Part shown: positions 42,321-55,094 of the stretch, one piece after another
How positions within the stretch are numbered: position 1 is the first letter of the stretch
Layout: each line of letters starts with the position of its first letter
Source of the DNA: Dysidea avara
Lineage: Eukaryota > Porifera > Demospongiae > Dictyoceratida > Dysideidae
Assembly: GCF_963678975.1 (NCBI RefSeq)
Contig: NC_089279.1
Coordinates: 32,514,660 to 32,578,659, forward strand
Direction of reading: 5' to 3'
Length of the DNA: 64,000 nt
Notes under the pieces: model-generated
The model's input: the letters and a program-made list of their open reading frames with translations, nothing else
Told to the model about the DNA's origin: nothing
Databases searched by the model: none
Position numbers and translations under genes: made by a program

Positions 42321-45300
42321 ATGAAATAACACCAGTGATCAGAAATCTGCAGGCTGAATACAAGGCTACCAGGTATATTAGCCTAGCTGATGAATGGCCT
42401 CCGGACCAGCCCAAACACTTCACGGCAATTGCTCTTATTCATCACCAAGAAAAACCGAGTCAACAAGAAGCCATTGGTGTTGCTAACCTAGTTAAGCAAG
42501 GAATTAGATCATGTTTAAAACTTCCTTCTAATGTCAATAACATTGATACTATGAAGCCTGACAAGATTACTAAGGACATTTCTGAAGTGTTTACACCAAA
42601 AGGTGGGAATGTCACAGAGAGTATCTTGATAGAGGGAGCACCTGGAATAGGGAAAACAGTTTTATGCAAGGAAATAGCATACCAATGGGCTACTAAGCAG
42701 TTTCTACAAGACAAATTGCTATTATTTTTGATTCTCTTACGTGACCCACACGTGCAGGAACTAAAATCGGTTGTTGAATTCGTTAACTACTGTTGTAAAA
42801 ATGAAAGTTTTTCAAAGACGGTAGTTGATCATTTGTATAAAACACAGGGTTATGATCTGGTCATACTCTTTGATGGGTATGATGAAATTGGCGAAAGCAT
42901 CAGACAATGCTCCTTCATAGCAGATATAATCTTTCGCAGAGTACTGTCAGAATGTACTCTTGTCATCACTTCTCGACCTTCAGCAGCATCACAACTCCAT
43001 AGCAACATATCCTGTAGAGTTGAGATTTTGGGCTTCACTAATACTGAACGGCAACAGTTTATTCAGGAGTCGTTGAAAGATTCTCCTGAAAAAGCAGCAA
43101 CATTGCAAAGCTACTTGGATGACAACACAGATATCAACACCCTCTGTTACATTCCCCTGGTAATGACGATATTGCTGTGCTTATTTAAAGCTTCTATTGA
43201 ACTGCCAAAAACTCAAACAGAATTATACCAAAAATTTACTTGTCACACCATAGTTCACTTTCTTACAAAAACAAAAGGTGGTCCCATCAAAGCACTTAGA
43301 TATTTATCAGATTTAGAGCAGCCGTATCTTGGTATCATCACCAAATTAGCAAAGATTTCTTTTAAGTTTTTAGAAAAAGATAAAATTGTATTCAGTGCTA
43401 AAGATGTTGAGGAGATTTGTCCAAAACTAAACATTAAATCTATAAATTGTACACAGCTGGGCTTGCTAAAGGAAACAAAATATATTGATTTAGAGGAGAC
43501 CAATCCAGTATTGTCATACAACTTCCTTCATTTGTCACTGCAAGAATTTCTTGCAGCAAAGTATGTTTCATCACTTTCTTTCTTTCAACAAGTAGATATT
43601 TTACAGAAAACATTTTGGAATGCCAGATATTTTAACATGTGGATCATGTACATGGGCTTAACTGCAGGAAAGAAAAATGCTTTTAAATATTTTTTAAGTA
43701 GCAATTTGACTAGCTTTGTTAAAAATCAATTAAATAAGAGAAATGTTATACCTAAGGATATCTTAACTGATAAAGTGAAAAGCCTTCATCTTTTCCATTG
43801 TTTTCAAGAAGCCAAAGATGATAGCATGTGTGCAACAATTGGAAACTGTTTTGAAGATCGTACTGTTGACCTTAACAACCAGACTTTACTGCCAAAGGAT
43901 GTAAATATACTTTGTTTCTATTTGCTAAGAACAACCAATACTAAGTGGAACATGTTAAATTTGTCAGGATGCAACATAGGTGATATTGGCTGTAATGAAC
44001 TGCATAAATCTTTGATTGTTAGTGACAAAAATGAAATATTCTTTCAACAGTTAGATTTCAGTAACAATCAGTTAACTTCTCAGTCAGTTGCTGTAATAGT
44101 AGATTTGGTGCGAATTTTTGAAGTTGTTGAACTAAATATTTCTAATAATCCTTTACATAATATGCTTCTCGGATTTTTAACTGAGTTCAAATTCTTGAAA
44201 TCATTGGTTACAGGAAGCAGTACTAACTCAGATGACAGAAACATCAGTCAAACAATAAATATTATTCACAAATCATCGCTAGAGTATGTGCACATTAATG
44301 ACAAGCAGAATACCAGCCTGATACTTAAAATCAGTGGGTTTACGAAAATGATTTCTGCATCATATTTGAAAACATATCGAAATTTCATCATGGAAGATTG
44401 TAATGCATCACAAACACTGTTTGAACATTTACTTGACTTTTTAGATGGACAAGAAACTTTAACATACTTCCGTGCATGTAATAATAGATTCAATGTATCA
44501 ATGATTCAATCAGTCTGTACTACTTTGGCAAATATGTCATTTATCCAAGAAATAGTCATTTATGAATTTGATTTGATGGCTTCTGAACTTAATGACATAA
44601 TAAGTCGACTACTGTTCAAAAATTCAAGCTGCAGCATTACCATTTTTTCTAAACTTGAGCTGAAGTGTATTAATGCTTACACAGTGCACATCTTTGATAT
44701 ATTAGCAGAACAACCAGCAATTAATAAACTAGATGTAATCAACTGCAAAACTGAAATTCAAGAATCTTCAAAACAGCAGAACTATATGAATATTGTAGAA
44801 GATCTTAAGTTTTGTTCACATGAAACTAACAGCCTGCTGGCCTTTATCAAAGCATTGAACTTTACAGCAATTAAAGTCCTCCATATAACTGGGGCCAATA
44901 TTGCAGATGAGACTGCAGATAGGTTGTTACCTGTGCTGTCTAGTAACAAATCACTCACTGAGTTTATAATATCTGACAGTGAGATTACTTGTGAATTAGC
45001 AGTTAAATTTATTCAAGCATTAAAACGTATAATGACATTAGAGATTTTTAAAATATCTTGCTTTGGTAATATTAATTTTGCATCAGAGGACATAAAAACT
45101 ATTCTTGTGAACAACTGCACCGTCCTAACTGAAGTTGACATTTCTGACAACAAACTGTGGAATGTTGCACCAATCAAAGCACTCAAAAGTTGTTACAATT
45201 TAAAAAGCTTTAAAATAAGTGGTAACAACTTTACTGATGAAGTGTCACAAGATGTTGTAGACATACTGAAGAATAATTCCTGTTTACTTGAGGTTGATGT

Positions 45301-47464
45301 TACACGTAATAACTTTTCACCAGTTTCTGGACAATCTTTCATCAATGCCTTAAAGGATAAAAAGGTTTTGCAGATTTTTAGAATCGGAAATTGTATCATC
45401 ACAGAAGACAACCTTGCTGATGTTGCATCGATTATTTTTAAAAACCCTGGTTTAACTGAATTAGACTTGTCTGAAAATCACTTGACTGTGAGTGGAGCTT
45501 GTGCTGTTGTTCAAGCACTGGGAAATGCAACCAACGTTAAACTTTTCAAGGCAAGCAAATATATGGTAAACAAGGACACAGTTAATGACATGATAAGTTT
45601 CTTTTCAAATAACTCAAAACTGACAGTAGTGGATATATCAGCAAACCTGTTGACATCTGGAGCCATTAAAGTGATCAGAAGTTTTAAGAATAAATCTCTA
45701 CAGATTCTTAGATTGTGTAACTGCAAGATTACACAATCAGAAGCTGATGAACTAGCAGATGTTATTAAAAATACATCTCTAATTGAACTAGATTTGTCTG
45801 ATAATCAGTTGCTGGCAATTGGTGTGATTATCATTTCACGAGCCCTGAAAGGAGTAGTTTCATTGCGGGTGTTAAACTTAAGAAATTGTGGCATTTGTGA
45901 CAAAGCCGTGGACACATTTACAGGGATGTTGTGCACTCTTGTTAATTTGATGGAGCTGGATATATCCAGTAATGAATTTACAAATAATGTTATTCTCAAA
46001 ATCATTAATTCTTTGAGAATCACTCAAATTAAAGTATTAAAAATGAACTATTGCAAAATAATGCATATGGGTTGGCTTGATATTATGGATGTTTTTCGTG
46101 GAAAGAACTTCCTCTGTCTGGAGTTGTCCAACAGTAGCTTTAAAGTTGTCAATATATTGCAAAATATCAATACTCTTGAAATTCTTAACATTTCTAACTG
46201 CCCTAATGTGAATGATGAAAATTCAGTAGAATTATCAGCTACAATATCTAACAATTTGAAATTGTCATGTCTAGATTTCTCTCATAATAACGTGACAGCT
46301 TATGGGGCTATTCAAATAGCTGGAGCAATAAAATGCATTACAACTTTACAGACTATTAACCTAAATAATTGCAAAATTACAGATGAAGCAACCAATGAGA
46401 TTTCTGCTGCACTGATTTGCAACCCACTTGTGAGAGAGCTAAACATTTCTTGGAATAATTTAACAGGAAGTGGGACTGCTAAGATTTTGCAATCACTAAA
46501 AAAAAGTCACTTTTTACAAATCCTTAATATTGCAAGTTGTGGCATAACTGCAAGTGAAACTGAAGCTATAGCTACTGTTCTGTGCAACAAATATAATCTG
46601 ATACAAATAGATATTTCATCAAATCAACTGAATGCACATGGAGCTATGCATGTATTGAATGCTCTTAGCAACATCACCTCTTTGCAAATATTTAAAGCTG
46701 ATAATTGTGCTATTACTGATGCAGCAACTGATGTGACAGCAACGGCTTTAACTAAGCTGTACACATTAACAGAGCTAACCATTCATGAAAATGATTTCTC
46801 AGCATCCTGTATGAAAACAATAGTAAAAACTTTAAAGGTAATATCAACCCTCAAAGTTATAAAGTTGAACAACTGCTTGTTTGATTACATGTCTGGTGAG
46901 ATTGCAGATGCCATTGGAAGCAACTGTGGATTAAATCATCTCGAAATATACAGTAGTAGTTTTACAACACGTGGAGCTAGTTTGTTCTCTAAATGTTTTA
47001 TAAACATACATATTCTGCAACATTTGAAACTGATAAATTGTGGCATTACTGAGATGGTAGCTGGTGAGATAGCAGCAATACTGGAACATAATAAATTTAT
47101 AGAACATTTGGACTTGTCTCATAATCCTGTAAGAACTGGTGTCACAGAAATACTTGGCGTTTTAAATTATAATCAAGTGCTTAAAGTTTTCAAACTGCAT
47201 TCCTGTGGTATCAAAGATGAATCAGCACATGATCTGGCTATCTTTGCTCAAGTCACATCTTTGATAGAATTTGATATACTGCAGAATCAGTTAACAGCTA
47301 ACGGTGCATTGACCATAGCGCAAGGGTTTACGTATTCATCCACATTAAAACTACTGAAAATTAAAAACTGGGACAGCATATACCGTGTAAGAGAAAATGC
47401 AGATGATGCGAACTATGTACTAAACACTTTAAGATATAAAAATGTTTTATTTGTTTTTGACTAA
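42321..47464 (+). CDS. NLR gene, NACHT plus LRR exon (Death-NACHT-LRR receptor)
   Basis: One 5.1-kb exon of 1714 codons after the acceptor GATACCTTTAG, phase 1, to TAA at 47462-47464. NACHT: Walker A GAPGIGKT (42635), Walker B region LVILFDGYDEI (about 42855), sensor-like TSRPSA (about 42967), then a winged-helix-like region with FLHLSLQEFLAA (43522). From about 43940 to the end there are some 25-30 ribonuclease-inhibitor-type LRRs (LDISxNxLTxxG, LxNCxITDExA). Such proteins sense ligand with LRRs and oligomerise through NACHT in the cytosol. The start codon lies in an upstream exon; the open frame before 42321 is intron. Confidence 0.93.
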
Positions 47465-48300
47465 TGTTTATCTAAGTGGACATATAGGTACATAAAATAA
47501 GTGTACATTTTTAGAGCCTTGTAGACTTTCATGTAATTCCTAATGTACCACAACTAGGTATCACCACTGCATACACTATGTACACTACATTGCATATTAA
47601 TTACATGAATATGTACAACACAAAAACATTTAGCTTTTGTAAAACTTCATACATACGATGCTCCTACTTGTGTTTATTTGGTGATAATTAATACAATGGT
47701 AAGCAGTATCAAACATCTGAGGAACACGTGTTTGTATATACAAAACAGATTCACAGGGTTGCAAACAGAAAACTAAAGATGGTATTGCATAGTATATCCT
47801 GGTATACCACCAGAAAAAGCTGGAGCCATTAGGATGATTTTGAACAATAAATCAGGCTTGCTCTATGGATATATACAATAAATAAATAAAATTAATATGC
47901 TTCATTTGGAGGTCTGGGGGCATATCCTTCTAGTTCTTGAAACTGAATTTCATAGCAACTTCAAAAGAGAATTGTTATGTAAACTTTAAAACTTATACCG
48001 TCTGTTTACTACTGTAATTTAGTTTTTTTTTCATTGTAAAATAAATTTTGTATGTAAAATTTTTACGAAAATTTCTTGCATGAAAATTTTATACAAGATC
48101 GAACTACTCTAATAAAGCAGTCATTTACATAAATCATACAAAAATATTTTTACACGAAAATTTAAAAAAAATTGCACAAAAATAAAGCGAATTACAGTAA
48201 TTCTACTGAAGCTTCAATAAGCATGAAAACTTCAGATTAACCTTTTAACACTCCCTACAGAGCTATTAGTTTATATCATCTCATTTTTATCTTCACTACG
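47465..48300. other. 3' flank of the NLR gene
   Basis: No gene. AATAAATAAATAAAA at about 47876-47890 could serve as a poly(A) signal for the NLR transcript. A 28-bp motif (ACTACTCTAATAAAGCAGTC) is at 48101-48120, with A/T-rich inverted stretches around it (about 48040-48175). Confidence 0.5.
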
Positions 48301-48306
48301 TGACAG

Positions 48307-50558
48307 CTAGGGTAAAACTGAGATATGTCTCAAGATGGATGAGGCATGTGACTGAAGGAACACCATCACTATGGAAGGAGTTTGTGTGGCCTTATTATGA
48401 CAATCGTGAAGAATGTAGTGTGAAGGAGGTGTTGAAGGTGTGTGGACAACATGTCAAAGTATTATCCTTTCCTTACTGTAGAGTACCATCAACACTGGTA
48501 GAGATGCTACAGTATTGTAGTAATGTACAACATTTTAGTCTACCATCAACCAAGTTAGATCCTGAACAACTAAGAAAGCCAATACATCATATGGGATGTC
48601 TGCAAACACTAGAACTAAAGGTGGACAATGATTATAGTGACATTAAACAATTACTTCTTAGCACTGGTCAGTTGAGAGAACTTGCAATAATTTCTTGTGG
48701 TTGTTATCATGGGTCCTATTATCATCTAGACCTACAGGGGCGGATCCAGGACCTGGCAAGGGGAGGGGCACAAACAGGCCGAGTTGTAGGTGGTTGGGGA
48801 GACCCAGATTCTCTTGTTAGTTGTGCATTTTTGAAGCAGCAAATAATACACCTCTTAGTAGTATCTCACCGTTGATTTTTGCTATTTTGGCCTTTGCAGA
48901 TGGTTGTGAAGTCTTAAAAGCTGTTTCAAGGCTCTGAATGTCTTAAACAACAGCAACACGATAATTATTTTTAGAGGCGCTTAGTACGCACAAATGTGCT
49001 GGGTGTCATTTTCATAATTACTTAGGCTTTGATTCGCTTTGGTTTCAGGTGAATTTGTAATAAATGCTAGTAAAATGTGCATATTTTCGTGAATTTATAA
49101 GCTGATCTTGGTCTGACATAAAGTTTAGTATTTTAATCAGAAATATGGTTCCTCAACTCGGGTGAGGAGGAGGGGGGGGGGGCATTTGCCCCAAATGCCC
49201 CATCCTGGATCCGCCATTGGACCTATTCATGCTTTGGAAGGAATTAGAATTTAGGCCATCGAGTTTGAAAATTTATGTTCCAGCAATGCACCATTTTTGT
49301 ATTAGCAGTTTGGTGGACTATGCTACTCAACTTACTGATATTCCTACTGGTACTACTGCTAACTTCATAATTTATGACAGATACAGCAAAGTACCCTTAA
49401 TCTTTTCACCTTTAATTTATTTCCATATTTTCAACTCCAGGTTGAAGGATCTGGTCAAGTGACCACTCCATGTGTGAAACTCAGTGACTTTGGTATATTG
49501 GGATTGGAAAATGATTTAGCAATGATGACTGATTGTCAGTATGGTGGGTGTCGTCTTGTTTTAAGAAACTTCATGAGCTCTATGAACTCTATGCACATTG
49601 TCAAACTGCATGACCTTGTTTGTGCTACTGATGTTGATCTTTCCAACTGCACACTGCATTCTGGTCACTTGGAACAACTAGCTATTGCTTGTCCTAATCT
49701 GCAGAGGCTCAATTTGAACAATTCCTCTTTTTTTTTGGAAAGCCTACAAGGTCTGCAAGCTATTGCTAGTCATTGTCACCACCTACAAGGCCTAGACATA
49801 GGTAATATACACCTTTCATATGACCTTTCAAAACTGGAGAATCACATCTTATTGTAGGAAATGTTGAGTGGTATGAAGTTGACCCACTTAACAGTGAATG
49901 TTTGTATTTTGAGATCAAAAGTTGCAACAGAGAAAGCTTTGATTTGTTTGTATCAGAAGTGTAGGACTATCAGAGGAATACAATGTGAGTATTGTAGTTG
50001 TACCAAACTGTCCAATAAAGGTCCAGTAATCTTATCCTATTTTCCATCACTAAACTATTGCTATTGTACTTTATATCACAAAAGGCCAGCTATGGTACAG
50101 AATGTGATTAATAACTGTAAGGAACTCAAATGTTTTTTATCTCATCTGAGCTTTATCAGCTATCACTGAGTGTAGCTCATAACCACAATCTACAACAGTT
50201 ATACATTGAAGCATCACGTACTGTTGTTCCTGGTAAATTTATGACCTCAGTTTCAGCACATGGTGGACTGGTACATGTAGTTATGAATACACGATCTTTG
50301 ACAGCTGAAGGTATAACATCTCTTGTTAGGAACTCTCCTAAACTGATAACATTATATCTGTGTGCTCAAACTATACATCATGTGGATGTAGAAGAAAATT
50401 TTAATGCCACTTTGAAGAAATTGTTTTGCAACCGAAGATTGTTTACAGCTGGTCACTACATTTTATGTGTACAGCAGCAGAAAAAGTTTAACATTGAATT
50501 GTTGGAACAAGGCACAGATCTCTTAACAATGTCACGCGAACCTTACAACATGTATTAG
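48307..50558 (+). pseudogene. F-box/LRR-like protein gene, disrupted
   Basis: Begins after an acceptor-like ACGTGACAG with an F-box-like stretch (RYVSRWMRHVTEGTPSLWKE) and continues as irregular cysteine-containing LRRs, e.g. LEQLAIACPNLQRLNLNNSS (49668) and NHNLQQLYIEASR (50182). Such proteins act as SCF substrate receptors. Damage: a MITE at 48735-49219 (removal restores HLDLFMLWKELEF), a frameshift about 49395-49440, a TAG at 49856, and a frameshift at the T-run near 50133. Ends at TAG 50556. The start lies upstream or is lost. It could be a polymorphic or recently killed paralogue. Confidence 0.7.
48735..49219. mobile_element. CAGGGGCGGATCC MITE, 6-bp direct repeat
   Basis: CAGGGGCGGATCCAGGACC and the inverse ending GGATCCGCCATTG. 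GACCTA lies on both sides (48729-48734, 49220-49225). It is 485 bp and sits in a coding stretch whose frame is exactly restored by its removal. Right end shares GGCATTTGCCCCAAATGCCCC with 40191-40522. Confidence 0.9.
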
Positions 50559-51954
50559 GTACAGTGTATGAGACAATTATCAACTGCTAATGGTGTTGAA
50601 GCATCTATACAAATCTAAACAAAATGGTACACGATAACAATGGCTGTTGCACATTTTAATATAAAATTTCATATGATTTTCAAGCGTTCCTAACTAACTA
50701 CAAAAACTGGAAAAAATGGATATATCAGAGGATTTATTGCAGATTCAGTAAATAACTCATGGAGCCATGATGCTGTTTAAACACAAACGTATTGCCCTAT
50801 GTATGCGTACATAGCTATTCAAAATTCTAAAATTTTAGGCACTATTTCAAAAGTGTTTGTAAGATGTTTGTTTACCTGCATGTAGTAACTGAAACGCTTA
50901 ATTCCTTGGCTGCGAGAGATTTTCACTCAGAGCACAAGGGTCACAGGCCTAAGGGTGTGTGTGCATATAGATAATACATACCATACCCAGGATTGGAAAC
51001 CAAGGCAAATGAAATTCCATTTTTGGAAACCGCATTTACCATGAAGTCCCAGTGTGTGGAAAACAGCTGTCAATGCCTTCAGCACTTGTGCTGTAAAGTC
51101 TAATTATACAACCAAGTACTAGCTGAAGATAATAAGAAATGTGATTACAATTAAATAGAATTAATAATGTTTACAGAAGTTAAGCTCTGTGTGATCAGTT
51201 TGCATACTTGCACATTGATACACTGTAATAGATCGGTCACTTGCCTTAATATAGCAGTCAGTTTCATACTATAGGTATTGTTATGTGTGTTTTATTCTCT
51301 TGAACAGTATGATAGCTACACACTGTATTATATGCCTTGCCCTGGTGTTAGGTTGTCACAATGGCACATGTACTTGGTTGCATGTGACGCAGTTCTAGAT
51401 AAAACATAGATTGTGTTTCTGTGCATGCAGTATGAAATGCATACTTCACGAACCTGTCAAGCTTTAGGTACCTAGCCATTCTGCATACTTTTTACACTGA
51501 CTTAGCACTACAAAGACAGGTTTTTACATGGGCATGGTGACATGCACATCTACATGATTGCATGAATATATACATCAAAATTGAGTATGCGCAACTGATA
51601 TTTATCCCCCAGGAAATTTTATACTCGTTTTGTGTCCTCAGAATAGTAGCAAAATGGGCATATATAACATCACCTATGTACACCACCACAAGTACATACA
51701 ATAACATCAATTTTATTGTACTTTGTGTGGGAGGATCAAAGTGCCACCGTGTGCTGTATTTTCCATATTGTGCATAGCTAACTGTACTGTACAAGTCATA
51801 CAATAGTTATGCTGCTGATTGGGCAAATACTGTACACTTGGGCAAGTTATGCAGTGCAATTATGTAAGGGAATGTTACAAAAACAACCCCACTTAGACAG
51901 CATGATAATCATTAAAACTAACCAGACTAAAAATGGTACAGAGTGTGTAACATT
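50559..51954. other. No gene recognised
   Basis: Only overlapping short frames on both strands (51492-51803, 51562-51777, 51847-52050). One weak 28-bp-motif relic at 51230-51260. I see no transposon ends. Confidence 0.5.
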
Positions 51955-52480
51955 GTTGAGAAAAACAATTGGATGATCAACAATTGATGAAATAAGTACT
52001 ATGCTTGTGGAAGTTGAAGCTACTCTCAATAACAGACCTCTCATGTACATGTATGATGATTTAGAAGGAGTCTCCTAAGCTTTAACTCTAGCACACCTCA
52101 CATATGGTCATATATTGGTGACAAGATCAAGTGATCAACAGTTTGAGCTAGCTAGATGTGGCTAACACTGCTAAAAGCCTAAGCAGAAGTGCAAAACACC
52201 AATTCCAAGTATTGGGCAATTTTCTGAGACAGTAGCAGCGTGAATATTTAATGAGTATATATGAAAGATATTTTAAATCAGATGGAGAAGGAATTAAAGG
52301 ATAGAATCAAGGCTGGAGATGTAGTACTTTTGAGAGATGGTCACAGTCCATGCCCTCTGGAAACTGGCTAAAGTAGTGGAGCCCATGTAGGGAAGAGATG
52401 GTTATGTACGATCTCCTAAGCAAAGAGAAGGTCGCCAAACTGTGTAGACCTATTCAACATTTAATCCTAGCTACTTGAAG
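51955..52480 (+). pseudogene. BEL/Pao retrotransposon pol, C-terminal fragment
   Basis: The plus-strand translation gives LVEVEATLNNRPLMYMYDD, then ALTLAHLTYGH, then after frame changes FQVLGNFLRQ, REYLMSIYERY, AGDVV and LCRPIQHLI. The series VExxLNxRPL...LTxxHLxxG...REYLxSLRE...GDVV...RPIQxLxPLE is the end of BEL/Pao integrase and the domain after it. Stops and at least three frameshifts show a dead copy. No LTR was found within the window. Confidence 0.75.
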
Positions 52481-52799
52481 TGAACTAACCTACTTGAAGT
52501 GAACTAACTATATATCTGTCATGTAGTATGTATCATAGTTGTCATTGTGCATGCGCATGGTGTTAATTAATTAGAACTACTGAATATGGTGGATGAATCA
52601 TACCATTGTGACAATGCCACCTCACTAAAGTGCTTTTGTTTAGTTGGCTTGATCCACTACTGAATGATTTGGGTACAATTTGAGCTCATTTTCAGATACT
52701 TTCATACTGATATAATTAATCAGCACTGTTCATTTTAAGGTGATTATAAAACTTCAAAAGTAGGAAAATCTCAGTGCAGATTGCACAATATTATTCCGT

Positions 52800-53235
52800 T
52801 TCAAAAATCGAGATACTCTAATAGAGCAGTCACTGAATATTATTCTAATAAAGCAGTCACATTGAAATGAACTCTAATACAGCAACCAGCTAAAGAATTC
52901 AAGACTTTTGAGTCTTAAAGGGTCAATGCGCTGTTTAACATTTGAATATTTTGGGGCCCAATAAAATCATGTGATGCTTATACTTTACCACCTGCAACAT
53001 GAACTTGACAAGATACACAATGCAACCAGCTGGTCTTGGACAAGTGTTGAGTGGCTTCCAACATAATACAGCATGTAAACAGCACTGCACAATGCCCCTT
53101 TAAACATCAATGAAAATGGTCTGATACAGCAATAAATTACACTGGCCAATTATGGTGACATAATTTTGGGAATAACGGGCAATTTTGAGCACTGCTCAAT
53201 TTTTGGAGCATAATAGCCTCATGCCTACCTGCAAT
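52800..53235 (-). repeat. CATAATAGGC-family repeat with three 28-bp motifs
   Basis: ATCGAGATACTCTAATAGAG then CAGTCAC at 52807, then two decayed copies (52840-52862, 52870-52886), then further on GCAATTTTGAGC and GGAGCATAATAGCC (53180-53215). Same composition as 27180-27612. Non-coding. Confidence 0.6.
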
Positions 53236-53257
53236 ACTCCATGTTTGAGAGGCTGGT

Positions 53258-54475
53258 AGACCCCCCTAGTCCAGCGCCTAAGCCAGAAAACCATTCACTT
53301 TTTTATAAAAGCACCAAATTTCTTATGGAGTTTGTAGCACATGTACTAAGTGATTTTAGAAGGGTAGGCATGTAAAAAGTCCTTTGGAACCCTACTTTTT
53401 GGGCCTCGACAACAAAACTATTTGTTTACATGGAAAACAATCAAGTTTAAAGGCTGGATCTAGTATTATCCCAGTACAAAGGCTGCAGCTGCGGCATGAT
53501 AGCCCATTAAAATGCCACATGAAACAAATGGATTTCTCACCTTGGCAGTAAACAAAATGCTATTTTCAAGGGGTATTATTAAAGTTTTGTATTTCCAATA
53601 CACATAAAATTATTGAAATCCCTCCATGTATGCATAAATCAGGTAATTATCTCTGCAATGATGATCAGATCTAAGTAGTATCAGGGGCAGATCCAGGAGC
53701 TGGTAAGGGAAGGGGCACAAACAGGCTAAGTTGTAGGTGTAGTTACTGTACTTTTCAAGCAGCAGTGATCACTCCTTAGTAGGTTGATATTTGTCATTAT
53801 GTCCTTTGCAGATGGTTGTGAAGTCTTAAGGCTATGTAAGTCTTGAACACTAGCCACACAATAATTATTTTAGAGGCGCTTAGTACAACAAAGGTGCTGG
53901 TTGACTTTTTGTGGACAGCTGTTTTCCAGGTGACTTTGCAATAAATGCTGATAATATGCAGTTTTATATAAATTGATTTTGGTCTGACAACTGACAAGGT
54001 GTACAGTGTTTCTATAAAAAGAAGCATGGCTCTTTCATGTCCACCTGTAACCAACTACAACTTATACACTTTACAAAGAAACAATACACATCAGGATGAC
54101 ATACTACAGTACTCTGTGCATTGGAAATGCAAAACTTTAATAAAACCCATTGAAAATAGCATTATTCAGTCTTTTTTTTTTACTGCCAGGCTGAGAAAAC
54201 AATTTGTTTCATGTAGCATTTTAATGGGCTATCATGTCACAGCTGCAGGCTTTGTACTGGTCTATAATACTAGATCCAGCCTGTAAACTTACTTGTTTTC
54301 CATGTAAACAAATAGGTTTGTTGTGAAGGTAAAAAAAAGGTTTCAAAGGACCTTTTACATGCCTAAAATCACTTAGTACACGCTACAAACCCCATAAGAA
54401 ATAATTATGGTACTTTTATCAAAAAGTGAACGATTATCTCAATTAGAGGGTCTTAGGTGCTGCACTATCCCCCCC
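53258..54475. mobile_element. Large foldback element with nested MITE fragment
   Basis: Arms of about 290 bp pair: GTTTACATGGAAAACAATCA (53434) with TTGTTTTCCATGTAAAC-type sequence (54290), and GATAGCCCATTAAAATGCCA (53500) with the inverse near 54220. Outer ends AGTCCAGCGCCTAAG and CTTAGGTGCTGCACTAT are mirrored. Between the arms is a truncated CAGGGGCAGATCCAGG element. A piece of one arm recurs at 29085. Confidence 0.75.
53682..54000 (+). mobile_element. CAGGGGCAGATCC MITE, right end missing
   Basis: CAGGGGCAGATCCAGGAGCT then AAGGGGCACAAACAGGC matches the left end of 48735-49219, and the body (AGAGGCGCTTAGTAC, ATAAATGCT, TTTGGTCTGAC) follows the same order. It stops before the GGCATTTGCC region. 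Confidence 0.75.
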
Positions 54476-55094
54476 GGCCAGAACTGGCCTTGTAGCTATA
54501 TCAATTTCTCCAATTTATAAAAAATAAGCTGCTAACTTATTCAAGAGTCCTATATTATCCATTCAAAAATTGTATTGTTATGAACGTTCCATTAGAAGTG
54601 TATCAGAATACAATCTTTGTAACGTTGACATCCCTTGGCTTAGTTCTCCCACTTTTGAGGAGCTTCCTATTACAATGCATGTGGCTATACTAGCCTGCCA
54701 TGTTTCCCTTTTATTCTGTATGTTTGTGGTGCCATGGTTTGGTGCTTCAGAGGGGGTTTCTGGAGCCCCCCAAAATTGCTTGCATGCTCTATTAAGATAC
54801 CCCACACCTTTACACTACTTTGATGGGATATCATCAACATGATGTTCTCTCCAAACATAACAGCAATGAATACACCAGGAGATATTACTTGAACTTGGTA
54901 CATGGATCACCAATAAGAATTTCTATTGGAAAACAGGACATTAAATAGTTAAGTGTAAATTACTTTATTAAAGTTTCTGTTCAACACTTCAATCAGCACA
55001 TTGGGCTACAGGAGTGTCTCAATTTACATTTTGAACAGAAATTGGTTAATAACTTGTTAATAAGATACAATACACGTCTATGTGTGTATATAGT
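54476..55094. other. No gene recognised
   Basis: Frames 54570-54842 (+) and 54578-54903 (-) overlap and show no domain. A GGGGGTTTCTGGAGCCCCCC hairpin-like block is at about 54753-54772. Confidence 0.45.
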
